Shown here: piece by piece, positions 17,834 to 26,061 of the stretch
How positions within the stretch are numbered: the first letter of the stretch is position 1
How the letters are laid out: each line of letters begins with the position of its first letter
Assembly: GCA_030433805.1 (NCBI GenBank)
Contig: JARUXA010000002.1
Coordinates: forward strand, 248,001-312,000
Source: Sphingomonas sp. PsM26
GTDB lineage: Bacteria > Pseudomonadota > Alphaproteobacteria > Sphingomonadales > Sphingomonadaceae
Reading direction: 5' to 3'
Length of the DNA stretch: 64,000 bases
Position numbers and translations under genes: made by a program
The notes under the pieces: generated by a model
What the model saw: only the letters and a program-made list of their open reading frames with translations
What the model was told of the DNA's origin: nothing
The model's database searches: none

Positions 17834-18229
17834 ATGGTACGTCTGGGTGTTTTTGCAGTGACGATTGTCGCGGTGTTCTGTGCGACTGCGGTCGAGGCGC
17901 AACGCGTGCGCGCACCGGCGTCGGAGCAGGATGCGGCGCCGCCGGTCTATGTCGACGCGAGCGAGATCGTGCGGGATGCGGCCGACCGCGCCGACCGGAA
18001 TGGAGGTTATGGCTCGGTGGACGAGCCGCCGGTGGTCGTGATGCCGCCGGTCGTGTCGCGCGGTGGCGTGACCAGTTATGCGACCAACGGGGCGTATCTC
18101 GGCGGGGCCCGCCGCTATGAGGCCGGGGGCAGCAGCGTCGTCACGGTGCAGAGCGGCGCGTCTTATGGCTATCCGGAAGCGGTGGCCGCACCGCGGTATC
18201 GCAAGCGGGCGCGGGCGCGGCGGCGGTAG
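17834..18229 (+). CDS. Small secreted protein of unknown function (131 aa)
   Basis: It begins MVRLGVFAVTIVAVFCATAVEAQ, a clear signal peptide with cleavage near AEA/QA, then a low-complexity mature region rich in Asp, Val and Pro. The C terminus is very basic (YRKRARARRR). GGGAG lies 7 bases before the ATG at 17834. No family is recognised. The acidic middle and basic tail suggest a surface-interacting periplasmic protein, but this is only inference. It is followed by a family-A REP doublet before the convergent M28 peptidase. Confidence 0.72.
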   Translation: MVRLGVFAVTIVAVFCATAVEAQRVRAPASEQDAAPPVYVDASEIVRDAADRADRNGGYGSVDEPPVVVMPPVVSRGGVTSYATNGAYLGGARRYEAGGSSVVTVQSGASYGYPEAVAAPRYRKRARARRR

Positions 18230-18280
18230 CGATGGTAGTTTGACCGCGGCAGGCCTGCCCAACCATCCCCACCCCTCTGC

Positions 18281-18385
18281 GCTTCCCCGGCGAAGGCCGG
18301 GGCCCAGTAGCGAAGGTCGCAGTAACGGTGCGAAGCCGCCGCCATAACCCGCCCTCGACTGGGCCCCGGCCTTCGCCGGGGAAGC
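18281..18385. repeat. REP-doublet element, family A, copy 2
   Basis: About 105 bases between convergent genes. Left arm GCTTCCCCGGCGAAGGCCGG and its inverted counterpart at the right end are perfect, each a self-palindrome. It shares almost all arm sequence, and the spacer portion CCGCCCTCGACTGGG, with copy 3 at 36214. Confidence 0.87.
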
Positions 18386-18441
18386 GGTTTTATTTATCGG
18401 GGAGCGATCCCCGAGTTAAGCCAGCTAGGCAGTCCCCAGCT

Positions 18442-19755
18442 TCAGCGCTTGCGCGGCTCCGGTCCGGCGAACGTCACCAAACTCTCCGCGCCATCCGCGC
18501 CGACTGCGCCGACGCCGACGAACGTGTCGTCGACGATCACGTCCTTCAGCACAGCGGTAACCGCGGGCGCTGCCACCTCGACCGTTTTTTGCCAATCCTG
18601 CACGTCGTTGCGGCGATAATGCACGCGGTAGCGCACCGCGCCGGCGACCGGCTCCCATTTGACCGTCGTGTCGGTCGCGAGAGCGCCCGCGATCGTCACG
18701 CCGGTCGGCGCGGCGGGGGCGGCGGCGATGCGGCGGATCGTCGCCACGTTGATCGCGGTGACTTTCGCCAGATAGGGGAAGTCCATCTTGTCGACCGTGT
18801 CGCCGTAGACCACGCCATTCTCGGTCCGCAGGTCCTGATGTTGCTGGGTGTAATTCTCGGCGGCGACCGAGAAGCGCACCGCGGGATAGCCCAGTTTGAG
18901 GAACGGCTCATGATCGCCGCCGCGCCCGAACCGATCCGGGCGGCGGTCGAGCATCACGTCGAGCCCGCCGGGGATGCCTTGCGCGACGCCGTCGATCGCC
19001 TTCGCGAGGCTGCGCGAGGGGCCATCGTCTTCGCCGCCATTGCCGCGCCGGGCGATCTGCGCGGGGAGGTCCTCCGACGCGCGGATGCCTTCCGAGAAGA
19101 CGCGGACCCGATCGGCGACGCGCACGCCGTTCTGGCCGACGGTATTGCCGACGATGTCGTTGTTGAGCATCGCCGAAACCGTCCAGCCGCGCTGCTTGGC
19201 GGTGTCGGCGAGCAGCGTCGCGCCGAGCAACCCCTGCTCCTCACCGGTGAACACCGCGTAGACGATCGTCGCGCGGAATTTCTCCTTCGACAACAGCCGC
19301 GCCGCCTCGAGCACCAGCGCCACGCCCGACGCATCGTCGTTCGCGCCGGGGGCGTCCTTGGTGATGTCCATCACGTCGGTGACGCGGCTGTCGATATGCG
19401 CGCCGACGATGACGACGCGCTTGGGGTCGAGCCCTTGCTGGAAACCGAGCACGTCGACGATATTGGCACCGTTGGGCGCGCGCGCATTGGTGACGGTCTG
19501 CGCGATGTTGGCGACCGTGATGCAACCGTCGCACCCGTCCGCAATGCGGGTGAGTTCGCCGCCTGCCCATTTGCGCGCCGCGCCGATCCCGCGGACGGGG
19601 TCGTCGGACGACGAGAGCGTGTGGCGGGTGCCGAAGCTGACGAGCTTCTCGACGCTGGCCTTTAGGCGCGCCGGGTCGGGGGCCTGCGAGGGGGCGTTCT
19701 GAGCGATGGCGGGGGTGGCGAGGATCGCGAGGGCGAGCAGGGGAAGGGTGCGCAT
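18442..19755 (-). CDS. Secreted M28-family zinc aminopeptidase with C-terminal FN3-like domain
   Basis: A 437-residue exported di-zinc peptidase. It has a signal peptide (MRTLPLLALAILATPAIAQ) and all five expected metal ligands/catalytic residues in order: GAHIDSR (His), GANDDASG (Asp), FTGEEQGLLG (Glu-Glu), MLNNDIVGN (Asp) and GRGGDHEPF (His). After about residue 345 a fibronectin-III-like domain follows (APTGVTIAGALATDTTVKWE). It should remove N-terminal residues from peptides in the periplasm or outside. The ATG at 19755 is chosen because it starts the signal peptide; longer in-frame extension is Arg-rich and spurious. It is divergent from the flavoprotein at 19908. Confidence 0.92.
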   Translation of the reverse strand: MRTLPLLALAILATPAIAQNAPSQAPDPARLKASVEKLVSFGTRHTLSSSDDPVRGIGAARKWAGGELTRIADGCDGCITVANIAQTVTNARAPNGANIVDVLGFQQGLDPKRVVIVGAHIDSRVTDVMDITKDAPGANDDASGVALVLEAARLLSKEKFRATIVYAVFTGEEQGLLGATLLADTAKQRGWTVSAMLNNDIVGNTVGQNGVRVADRVRVFSEGIRASEDLPAQIARRGNGGEDDGPSRSLAKAIDGVAQGIPGGLDVMLDRRPDRFGRGGDHEPFLKLGYPAVRFSVAAENYTQQHQDLRTENGVVYGDTVDKMDFPYLAKVTAINVATIRRIAAAPAAPTGVTIAGALATDTTVKWEPVAGAVRYRVHYRRNDVQDWQKTVEVAAPAVTAVLKDVIVDDTFVGVGAVGADGAESLVTFAGPEPRKR

Positions 19756-19907
19756 GGGGGTATGGTGGCGGGGAAGCGGCCGTGCATCAAGGGCTTGTGT
19801 CGGCAAGATGCGACGCACGACCCGCGACGCCATTATTCCGAAGGAGCCCGGCCCCATCCGGCGCGCCCGGCGTTGTGCAGGTCGCAATGGCTTTTCAAGG
19901 ACATCCG

Positions 19908-21317
19908 ATGGCAGACACCGAAACAGCCGACCTGACGTGCGACGTCGCCGTGATCGGCGCGGGGACCGCGGGGTTGGCCGCGGAGCGCGTTGCGCGCGCA
20001 GAGGGCGCGCGGACGCTGCTGATCGACGAAGGCTTTGTCGGGACGACCTGCGCGACCGTCGGGTGCATGCCATCCAAGCTGCTGGTGACGGCCGGAATGG
20101 CGGCGAAGTCGGTCCGGCGTGCTTCGGTGTTCGGGATCGACGCCACTCCGGAAATTGACGGCGTGCGCGTGATGGCGCGGGTGCGGCGCGAGCGGGATCA
20201 CTTCGTTGCGGCGACCAAGAAGGGGTTTGACGATCTGCCCGAGGGTGTGGCTGTCCAAGGCCGGGCGCGGTTCAGCGGCGTTTCCACGCTGACCCTGGAC
20301 GACGGGCGAACCGTGTCCGCGCGTGCGGTGGTGATCGCGACGGGATCGCGGCCGATCGTGCCCGAGCCGTTTCGCGCATTGGGCGATCTGATCGATACCA
20401 ACGAGACGATCTTCGAACGCGAAACGCTGCCCAAATCGCTGGGCGTGGTCGGCGGCGGCGCACTCGGGCTCGAGCTTGCGCAGGCCTTTGCGAGCCTCGG
20501 TGTTACCGTGGCGGTGTTCGAGAGCGGGGAGCGCATCGGCGGGGTCAAGGACCCGGTGGTACACGACGAACTGCTGCGGGTTCTGCGGACGAGCATGACG
20601 GTGCATCTTGGCGTCGAGGCGTCGCCTGAGGCGGCAGAGGGGGGCGTCGTGCTCAGCTGGGACGGCGGTCGGGAGCGGTTCGATCGCGTGCTGGTGTCGA
20701 CCGGACGTGCGCCCATGCTCGACGGGCTGGGTCTGGACCAGGCGCGGCTTTCGCTCGATGACCACGGCGTACCGTGCTTCGACAAGACCACGCTCCAGTG
20801 CGGCGATGCGCCGGTGTTCATCGCGGGAGACGCGGATGCGGATCGGCCGGTGCTGCACGAGGCGTCGAACGAGGGAACCATCGCGGGTCGCAACGCCGCG
20901 CGCTTTCCCAATGTCGTACCGGTCGAGCGCGATCTGCCGTTCACGATCACCTTTACCGACCCGCCGGTCGCGGCGCTGGGTGCGCCAGCCGATGAGGACA
21001 GCGTGATCGGCTGTGCACCCTATGACGATCAGGGGCGGGCGCGGGTGATAGCGCAGGCCGAGGGTATGGTGCGGATCTTTGCGAGCAAGCCCGACGGGAA
21101 GCTGACGGGGGCGGCGATGATCGGTCCGGGGATGGATCACATCGCGCATCTGCTCGCGCTGGCGATCATGCGCGGGGAGACCGCGACGAGCTTGCTGGAA
21201 TTGCCTTTCTATCACCCGACGCTGGAGGAAGGGCTCAAGCCTGGGCTTCGCGCGATCTGTCACGAGGTCCACGCGCCGGTGTCGCCGCGCGACCAGGGCG
21301 TGCCACCCGGCGCCTGA
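19908..21317 (+). CDS. Dihydrolipoyl dehydrogenase-like FAD/NAD(P) disulfide oxidoreductase
   Basis: A 469-residue class I pyridine nucleotide-disulfide oxidoreductase. FAD-binding GAGTAGLAAE is at about residue 15, the redox-active CxxxxC is GTTCATVGCMPSKLL (about residue 45), the NAD-binding GGGALGLELAQAFASLG is at about 180, and the C-terminal His-Glu dyad motif YHPTLEEGLKPGLR is present. It is more divergent than the true E3 at 24666 and is not beside an E2 gene, so it may serve another disulfide substrate. The ATG at 19908 has AAGGA 7 bases upstream. A glutathione transferase follows 27 bases later, suggesting a two-gene redox/detoxification unit. Confidence 0.88.
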   Translation: MADTETADLTCDVAVIGAGTAGLAAERVARAEGARTLLIDEGFVGTTCATVGCMPSKLLVTAGMAAKSVRRASVFGIDATPEIDGVRVMARVRRERDHFVAATKKGFDDLPEGVAVQGRARFSGVSTLTLDDGRTVSARAVVIATGSRPIVPEPFRALGDLIDTNETIFERETLPKSLGVVGGGALGLELAQAFASLGVTVAVFESGERIGGVKDPVVHDELLRVLRTSMTVHLGVEASPEAAEGGVVLSWDGGRERFDRVLVSTGRAPMLDGLGLDQARLSLDDHGVPCFDKTTLQCGDAPVFIAGDADADRPVLHEASNEGTIAGRNAARFPNVVPVERDLPFTITFTDPPVAALGAPADEDSVIGCAPYDDQGRARVIAQAEGMVRIFASKPDGKLTGAAMIGPGMDHIAHLLALAIMRGETATSLLELPFYHPTLEEGLKPGLRAICHEVHAPVSPRDQGVPPGA

Positions 21318-21344
21318 TTCTCCCCTTCTTGAAGGAATTCACTA

Positions 21345-21965
21345 ATGCTGACTCTTCACCATCTCGCCTATTCCCGTTCGCAGCGTATTCTGTGGTTGAT
21401 CGAGGAGCTGGGGCTTCCGGTCGATCTTATCCGGTACGAGCGCACTGCCGAATTCCGGGCGCCGCCCGAGCTCAAGGCGGTCCATCCGCTCGGCAAGTCG
21501 CCGGTCATCATGGACGACGACCTGATGCTCGCGGAATCGGCGACGATCCTGCGCTATATCGACGGTCGTTATGGCCAGAACCGCTTCTCCCCAGAGGCCG
21601 GGACGACGGAACACGCGCTGCACGAAGAGTGGCTCGATTTCGTCGAGAGCACCGCGGCAGGCCCCGTGGTGACGGTGCTGCTGGCCAAGCGCGGGGGCGA
21701 TCAGGCCACCGTCGACCGTACGTTGCCGATGGTTCAAACCACGCTCGGCTACATCGCGGACGGTCTGGGCGACAAGCCGTTCCTGATGGGGGAGCGCCCG
21801 ATGCTCGCGGACATCCAGATGAGCTATTTTCTCGCAATGGCGCGGATGGCGAAGCTGCTCGACGAATATCCGACGCTCATTGCCTATCTCGATCGGCTCG
21901 AGGCACAGCCGGGCTTCCTGCGGGCGCAGGCGCGGGGCGGACCGATGATGCCGGAGAAGTTCTGA
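21345..21965 (+). CDS. Glutathione S-transferase
   Basis: A 206-residue cytosolic GST. The thioredoxin-like N-terminal domain has HHLAYSRSQRILWLIEELGL, KSPVIMDDDLMLAESATILRYI (the glutathione gamma-glutamyl-binding ES motif), and an all-helical C-terminal domain with ADIQMSYFLAMARM. Candidate catalytic Ser/Tyr lie in AYSRSQ (residues 8-13). The short spacing from the upstream disulfide oxidoreductase (27 bases) suggests co-transcription. The substrate is unknown. Confidence 0.92.
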   Translation: MLTLHHLAYSRSQRILWLIEELGLPVDLIRYERTAEFRAPPELKAVHPLGKSPVIMDDDLMLAESATILRYIDGRYGQNRFSPEAGTTEHALHEEWLDFVESTAAGPVVTVLLAKRGGDQATVDRTLPMVQTTLGYIADGLGDKPFLMGERPMLADIQMSYFLAMARMAKLLDEYPTLIAYLDRLEAQPGFLRAQARGGPMMPEKF

Positions 21966-22110
21966 CGGCCTCGGCGGTATAACGAAACCTCTCCGAAGAC
22001 AGGGTACCAGGAGCCGAGCGGACTGTAAGAAGTTGTTGCCTGGCTTTGGGTTCCTGCCTTCGAAAGTAAATCCCGAGCGAGAACGCAAAACGGGCTATGC
22101 GGCGGCCCGA

Positions 22111-22566
22111 TTAGCTCAGTCGATCGATCGCCTCGCGGTCCAGCGAACCTGGCACGATCATCAGCGGGATCGGCAATCCGCCCGCATCTTGCCCCGCAAA
22201 ATGCGCGACCAGCGGCCCCGGCGCGCCCGAGGCTGCGGTCGCCAGCACGAGGGCTGCAATGTCGGGGTTGGCCGCGATCATTTCGCGGATCACCTTGGGT
22301 CCTTCGCCCTGACGGACGGTAATTGAGGGGCGGAGGCCCGATTCCTGGATCAGCGTGCCCGCCGCGCCGGTCACCAATGCCTCGGCGTGGTCGCGCGCTT
22401 CGTCCTCGATCGTCGCCTGAACGCCGCCGAACGGCGTGAATTCGGTAGGGGGCACCAACGCCAGGATTTCCACCCCGCCCCCGGTCTTGACCGCGCGCCG
22501 GGCGGCGAAGCGCAGCGCGATGCTGCTTTCGGGCGTTTCGTCGATCACCACCAGATAAATGCGCAT
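22111..22566 (-). CDS. Universal stress protein-like (UspA-fold) protein
   Basis: A 151-residue protein opening MRIYLVVIDETPESSIALRF, the usual first strand-loop of the UspA fold, and ending with GLPIPLMIVPG, the last strand. The Walker-like ATP motif GxxGxxxxG near the C terminus is not convincing, so it may be a non-ATP-binding Usp. GGGGAG lies roughly 9 bases upstream of the ATG at 22566. It is convergent with the GST and divergent from pdhC, with about 130 bases to the latter. The role is probably stress survival, based only on family. Confidence 0.82.
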   Translation of the reverse strand: MRIYLVVIDETPESSIALRFAARRAVKTGGGVEILALVPPTEFTPFGGVQATIEDEARDHAEALVTGAAGTLIQESGLRPSITVRQGEGPKVIREMIAANPDIAALVLATAASGAPGPLVAHFAGQDAGGLPIPLMIVPGSLDREAIDRLS

Positions 22567-22694
22567 TTTCGCCGGCTCTCCCCTGCCGATAAGTGGGGCT
22601 AACTGCCGCATGACGCAAGCGTCGGTCTTGACCGGGCGGTGATCGGGCGCGAAGGACTGCGACCATAGGATTCGGTCAAAACAAGGACGTGTCG

Positions 22695-24059
22695 ATGCCG
22701 GTCGAGATCAAAATGCCTGCGCTTTCCCCGACGATGGAGGAGGGTACGCTGGCCAAGTGGCTGGTCAAGGAGGGCGATGTCGTCAAATCGGGTGACCTGA
22801 TGGCGGAAATCGAGACCGACAAGGCGACGATGGAATTCGAAGCGGTCGACGAAGGCACGATCGGCAAGATCCTTGTTGCCGAGGGTACCGACAATGTGAA
22901 GGTCGGCACGGTCATCGCGACGCTGCTCGAAGACGGCGAGAGCGCGGGCGACACCACGCCCGAGCCTGCGGCGAAGGAATCCGAGCCCAAGCCGTCGGCG
23001 GAAGATCCCAACAAGACCGGCAGCGAAGCCAAGCCCGTCGAGCGCACGACCGAGCAGGCCGAGGACCACGGCAACCCCGAGGGCGGCGCTGCACCGAAGT
23101 CGGCTGCGCCTGCGCCGACTCCAGCACCGCGCCAGGATGGCGAACGCGTCAAGGCGAGCCCGCTCGCGCGTCGCATCGCTGCTGAAAAGAGCATCGATCT
23201 CGCGGCGTTGCAGGGTTCCGGCCCGAACGGCCGGATCGTCCGTGCGGATCTGGACAATGCCAAGGCCGGCGCGACCAAGGCTGCTGCGCCTGCGTCGAGC
23301 GAAGCTGCTGCTGCACCTGCGCCGAGTGCTGCGCCTGCGCCCGCTGCCAAGCCCGCCGCGATCCCGGACATTCCGCACACCGCCGAGAAGCTCAGCAATG
23401 TGCGCAAGACGATCGCGCGTCGCCTGACCGAGTCGAAGCAGACCGTTCCGCATATCTACCTGACGGTCGATATCCGCCTCGACGCGCTGCTCAAGCTGCG
23501 CAGCGACATGAACAAGGGGCTCGAAAGCCGCGGCGTGAAGCTGTCGGTCAACGACCTGCTGATCAAGGCGCTCGCCGCCAGCCTGATGCAGGTGCCCAAG
23601 TGCAACGTCATGTTCACGCCCGACCAGCTGATCAGCTTCGAGCGTGCGGATATCTCGGTTGCAGTGTCGACGCCGTCGGGTCTCATCACGCCGATCGTCT
23701 CGCACGCCGACACCAAGGGCGTCGCCGCGATCTCGACCCAGATGAAGGACCTGGCCGCGCGGGCCCGCGACAACAAGCTGAAGCCCGAGGAATATCAGGG
23801 CGGTACGGCGTCGCTCAGCAACATGGGTATGTACGGGATCAAGCAGTTCGAGGCGGTCATCAACCCGCCGCAGGGCATGATCATGGCGATCGGCGCGGGC
23901 GAGAAGCGTCCGTATATCGTCGACGACCAGCTCGGCGTCGCCACCGTGATGTCGGCGACGGGCAGCTTCGATCACCGCGCGATCGACGGTGCGGATGGCG
24001 CGCAGTTGATGCAGGCGTTCAAGGCGCTGGTCGAGTCGCCGCTGGGGATGCTGGCCTGA
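22695..24059 (+). CDS. pdhC: Pyruvate dehydrogenase E2, dihydrolipoamide acetyltransferase
   Basis: A 454-residue E2 core of the pyruvate dehydrogenase complex, transferring acetyl groups from lipoamide to CoA. One lipoyl domain is at residues 1-80 with the lipoylated Lys43 in [13 protein letters not shown] long Ala/Pro/Lys/Glu linker follows, then the peripheral-subunit-binding domain ([15 protein letters not shown], about 150-185), a second Ala/Pro linker and the catalytic domain with [16 protein letters not shown] near the C terminus. The ATG at 22695 is favoured over the GTG at 22689 because AAGGA lies 7 bases before it. E1 genes are not in the window; E3 (lpdA) is two genes downstream in the same operon. 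Confidence 0.95.
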   Translation: MPVEIKMPALSPTMEEGTLAKWLVKEGDVVKSGDLMAEIETDKATMEFEAVDEGTIGKILVAEGTDNVKVGTVIATLLEDGESAGDTTPEPAAKESEPKPSAEDPNKTGSEAKPVERTTEQAEDHGNPEGGAAPKSAAPAPTPAPRQDGERVKASPLARRIAAEKSIDLAALQGSGPNGRIVRADLDNAKAGATKAAAPASSEAAAAPAPSAAPAPAAKPAAIPDIPHTAEKLSNVRKTIARRLTESKQTVPHIYLTVDIRLDALLKLRSDMNKGLESRGVKLSVNDLLIKALAASLMQVPKCNVMFTPDQLISFERADISVAVSTPSGLITPIVSHADTKGVAAISTQMKDLAARARDNKLKPEEYQGGTASLSNMGMYGIKQFEAVINPPQGMIMAIGAGEKRPYIVDDQLGVATVMSATGSFDHRAIDGADGAQLMQAFKALVESPLGMLA

Positions 24060-24060
24060 G

Positions 24061-24282
24061 ATGATGTGGCGCACCCTGATCGAGGCGCTGTGGGTCGTGG
24101 CGGGGCTGATCGGCGCGGTGGTGTTCGCATCGCTCGCGACCTGGTCGGTCCCTCCGGCCCGTGATTCGATCTGGGCGGTCGCTTATGTCTCGATGATCGT
24201 GCTGGTGCTGATGGGAATCCGTCCGATCCGTCTGGCGGTTGCCCGGGATCGGGCGGCGCGGGACCCGTCGCGGCATGGCTGA
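24061..24282 (+). CDS. Small membrane protein in the pdhC-lpdA operon (73 aa)
   Basis: It starts 1 base after the pdhC stop and ends overlapping the thioesterase start, so it is tightly embedded in the operon. It has two hydrophobic helices (ALWVVAGLIGAVVFASLATW and AVAYVSMIVLVLMGI) and a basic C-terminal tail (RPIRLAVARDRAARDPSRHG). No family is recognised. The position suggests co-expression with pyruvate dehydrogenase subunits, but no function can be assigned. Confidence 0.72.
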   Translation: MMWRTLIEALWVVAGLIGAVVFASLATWSVPPARDSIWAVAYVSMIVLVLMGIRPIRLAVARDRAARDPSRHG

Positions 24283-24673
24283 GGCTCCCCCCAGCTCTGC
24301 CCCTGCGATCCGCGCGACCGCGATGGCGTGCGATGCCAACCCGTATGGCAAGATCTTCGTGGGCTGGCTGATGGGGCAGATGGCGCTGGCCGCCGGGTCG
24401 GTCGCGTCACGCCATTGCGGCGGGCGCGCCCCGGTTGTGGCGGCGGACGGGTTCAACTTCACCGCCCCCGTCGCGATCGGTGACGAAGTCAGTTTCCACG
24501 CCGAGATAACCGCGACCGGCCGCACGTCGATGACGGTCGCCGTTGCCGTGTGGCGGCGCGACCGGCACGGCGAACATACCGAGCGCGCCGCGAGCGGGCG
24601 CTTTACCCTGGTTTCGATGGGCGCGGACGATCGTCCGCAACCCTTGCAAGAAGAAGGATCCTCCCTTGGCTGA
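24275..24673 (+). CDS. Acyl-CoA thioesterase (YciA-like hotdog fold)
   Basis: A 132-residue hotdog-fold protein of the YciA/BACH group, hydrolysing acyl-CoA to free acid and CoA. The core match is NPYGKIFVGWLMGQMALAAG, with VAADGFNFTAPVAIGDEV and TGRTSMTVAVAVW following. The start ATG at 24275 overlaps the preceding gene by 8 bases, and its 3' end overlaps the TTG start of lpdA by 8 bases. Its position between E2 and E3 of pyruvate dehydrogenase suggests a role in regulating acyl-CoA/CoA levels, which is inference. Confidence 0.88.
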   Translation: MAEAPPSSAPAIRATAMACDANPYGKIFVGWLMGQMALAAGSVASRHCGGRAPVVAADGFNFTAPVAIGDEVSFHAEITATGRTSMTVAVAVWRRDRHGEHTERAASGRFTLVSMGADDRPQPLQEEGSSLG

Positions 24674-26060
24674 TACGTTCGATCTCGTCATCCTCGGCTC
24701 CGGCCCCGGCGGCTACGTCGCCGCGATCCGCGCGGCGCAGCTTGGCCTCAAGACCGCGATCATCGAGCGCGAGCGCTTGGGCGGCATCTGCCTCAACTGG
24801 GGCTGCATCCCGACCAAGGCGCTGCTGCGCACGTCCGAAATCTATCACTACATGCAGAATGCCGAGAGCTACGGCCTCAGTGCGGACAACGTCAGCTTCG
24901 ACCTCAACAAGGTGGTCGAGCGCAGTCGCAAGGTCGCGGGCCAGCTCAACGCAGGCGTCAAGGGCCTGATGAAGAAGAACAAGATCCAGGTGTTCGAGGG
25001 CGTCGGCGCGCTGACGGGGAAGGGCAAGCTGACGGTCAAGCAAGGCGACAAGACGACCGAGCTCGAAGCCAAGCACATCATCGTCGCGACTGGTGCGCGC
25101 GCGCGCGACCTGCCGTTCGCCAAGGCGGATGGCGAGCGGATCTGGACCTATCGTCACGCGATGGTCCCGCCCGCAATGCCGACCAAGCTGCTGGTCATTG
25201 GATCGGGCGCGATTGGTGTGGAATTCGCGAGCTTCTACAACGACATGGGCGCGGACGTTACGATCGTCGAGATGCTGCCGCGGATCCTGCCGGTCGAGGA
25301 CGAGGAAGTCTCCGCGTTCATGGACAAGGCACTGACCAAGCAGGGGATCAAGCTGCTGGTCGGGACCGGGCTCGAGGGCATCGAGACCTCCGCCAAGGGC
25401 GTCACCGCCAAGATCAAGGGCAAGGACGGGACGGTTACCTCGGAAGAGTATAGCCACGTCATCGTCGCGATCGGGATCGTGCCGAACACCGAGAACATCG
25501 GGATCGAGACGCTAGGGATCGAGACCGAGCGCGGGCATATCAAGGTCGATGGCTATGCACGCACCAATGTCGAGGGGATCTACGCGATCGGCGACGTGAC
25601 GGGCGCACCGTGGCTCGCGCACAAGGCGAGCCATGAGGGCATCGTCTGCGTGGAGGCGATCGCGGGGTTGAAGCCGCATCCGTTCGAGAAGTGGAATATC
25701 CCGGGCTGCACCTATTCGCGCCCACAGGTTGCCAGCGTCGGCTTCACCGAGGCGAAGGCCAAGGAGGCCGGATACGAGCTGAAGGTCGGAAAATTCCCGT
25801 TCATCGGCAACGGCAAGGCGATCGCGCTCGGCGAGGCCGAGGGTTTCGTCAAGACGGTGTTCGACGCCAAGACCGGCGAGCTGCTGGGGGCGCACATGGT
25901 CGGCGCGGAAGTGACCGAGCTGATCCAGGGCTATGTCGTCGCACGTCAGCTCGAGACGACCGAGGCCGAACTGATGGAGACGGTGTTCGCGCATCCGACG
26001 CTCAGCGAAATGATGCACGAGAGCGTGCTCGGTGCCTACGGTCGGGCGATCCACTTTTGA
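24666..26060 (+). CDS. lpdA: Dihydrolipoyl dehydrogenase (E3)
   Basis: A 464-residue E3 that reoxidises dihydrolipoamide of 2-oxoacid dehydrogenase complexes with NAD. It has FAD site GSGPGGYVAAIRAAQLG, redox disulfide GGICLNWGCIPTKALL, NAD site GSGAIGVEFASFYNDMG and catalytic His-Glu in FAHPTLSEMMHESVL. The start is TTG at 24666 (encoding ADTFDLVILGSGPGG), with AAGAAGGA 8 bases upstream and overlapping the thioesterase gene; the longer ATG start at 24543 lies inside that gene. It is the terminal enzymatic gene of the pdhC operon, followed 1 base later by a membrane protein gene. Confidence 0.95.
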   Translation: MADTFDLVILGSGPGGYVAAIRAAQLGLKTAIIERERLGGICLNWGCIPTKALLRTSEIYHYMQNAESYGLSADNVSFDLNKVVERSRKVAGQLNAGVKGLMKKNKIQVFEGVGALTGKGKLTVKQGDKTTELEAKHIIVATGARARDLPFAKADGERIWTYRHAMVPPAMPTKLLVIGSGAIGVEFASFYNDMGADVTIVEMLPRILPVEDEEVSAFMDKALTKQGIKLLVGTGLEGIETSAKGVTAKIKGKDGTVTSEEYSHVIVAIGIVPNTENIGIETLGIETERGHIKVDGYARTNVEGIYAIGDVTGAPWLAHKASHEGIVCVEAIAGLKPHPFEKWNIPGCTYSRPQVASVGFTEAKAKEAGYELKVGKFPFIGNGKAIALGEAEGFVKTVFDAKTGELLGAHMVGAEVTELIQGYVVARQLETTEAELMETVFAHPTLSEMMHESVLGAYGRAIHF

Positions 26061-26061
26061 T

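Noticed and set aside
19908..21317. Considered as mercuric reductase
   Set aside because: The C-terminal vicinal Cys pair and N-terminal HMA domain of MerA are absent and no mer genes are nearby; a Lpd-like oxidoreductase is the safer call.
22100..22150. GATTAGCTCAGTCG resembling the D-arm of a tRNA
   Set aside because: It lies across the stop of the stress-protein gene (minus strand), and no anticodon stem or GGTTCGAATCC-type T-arm follows.
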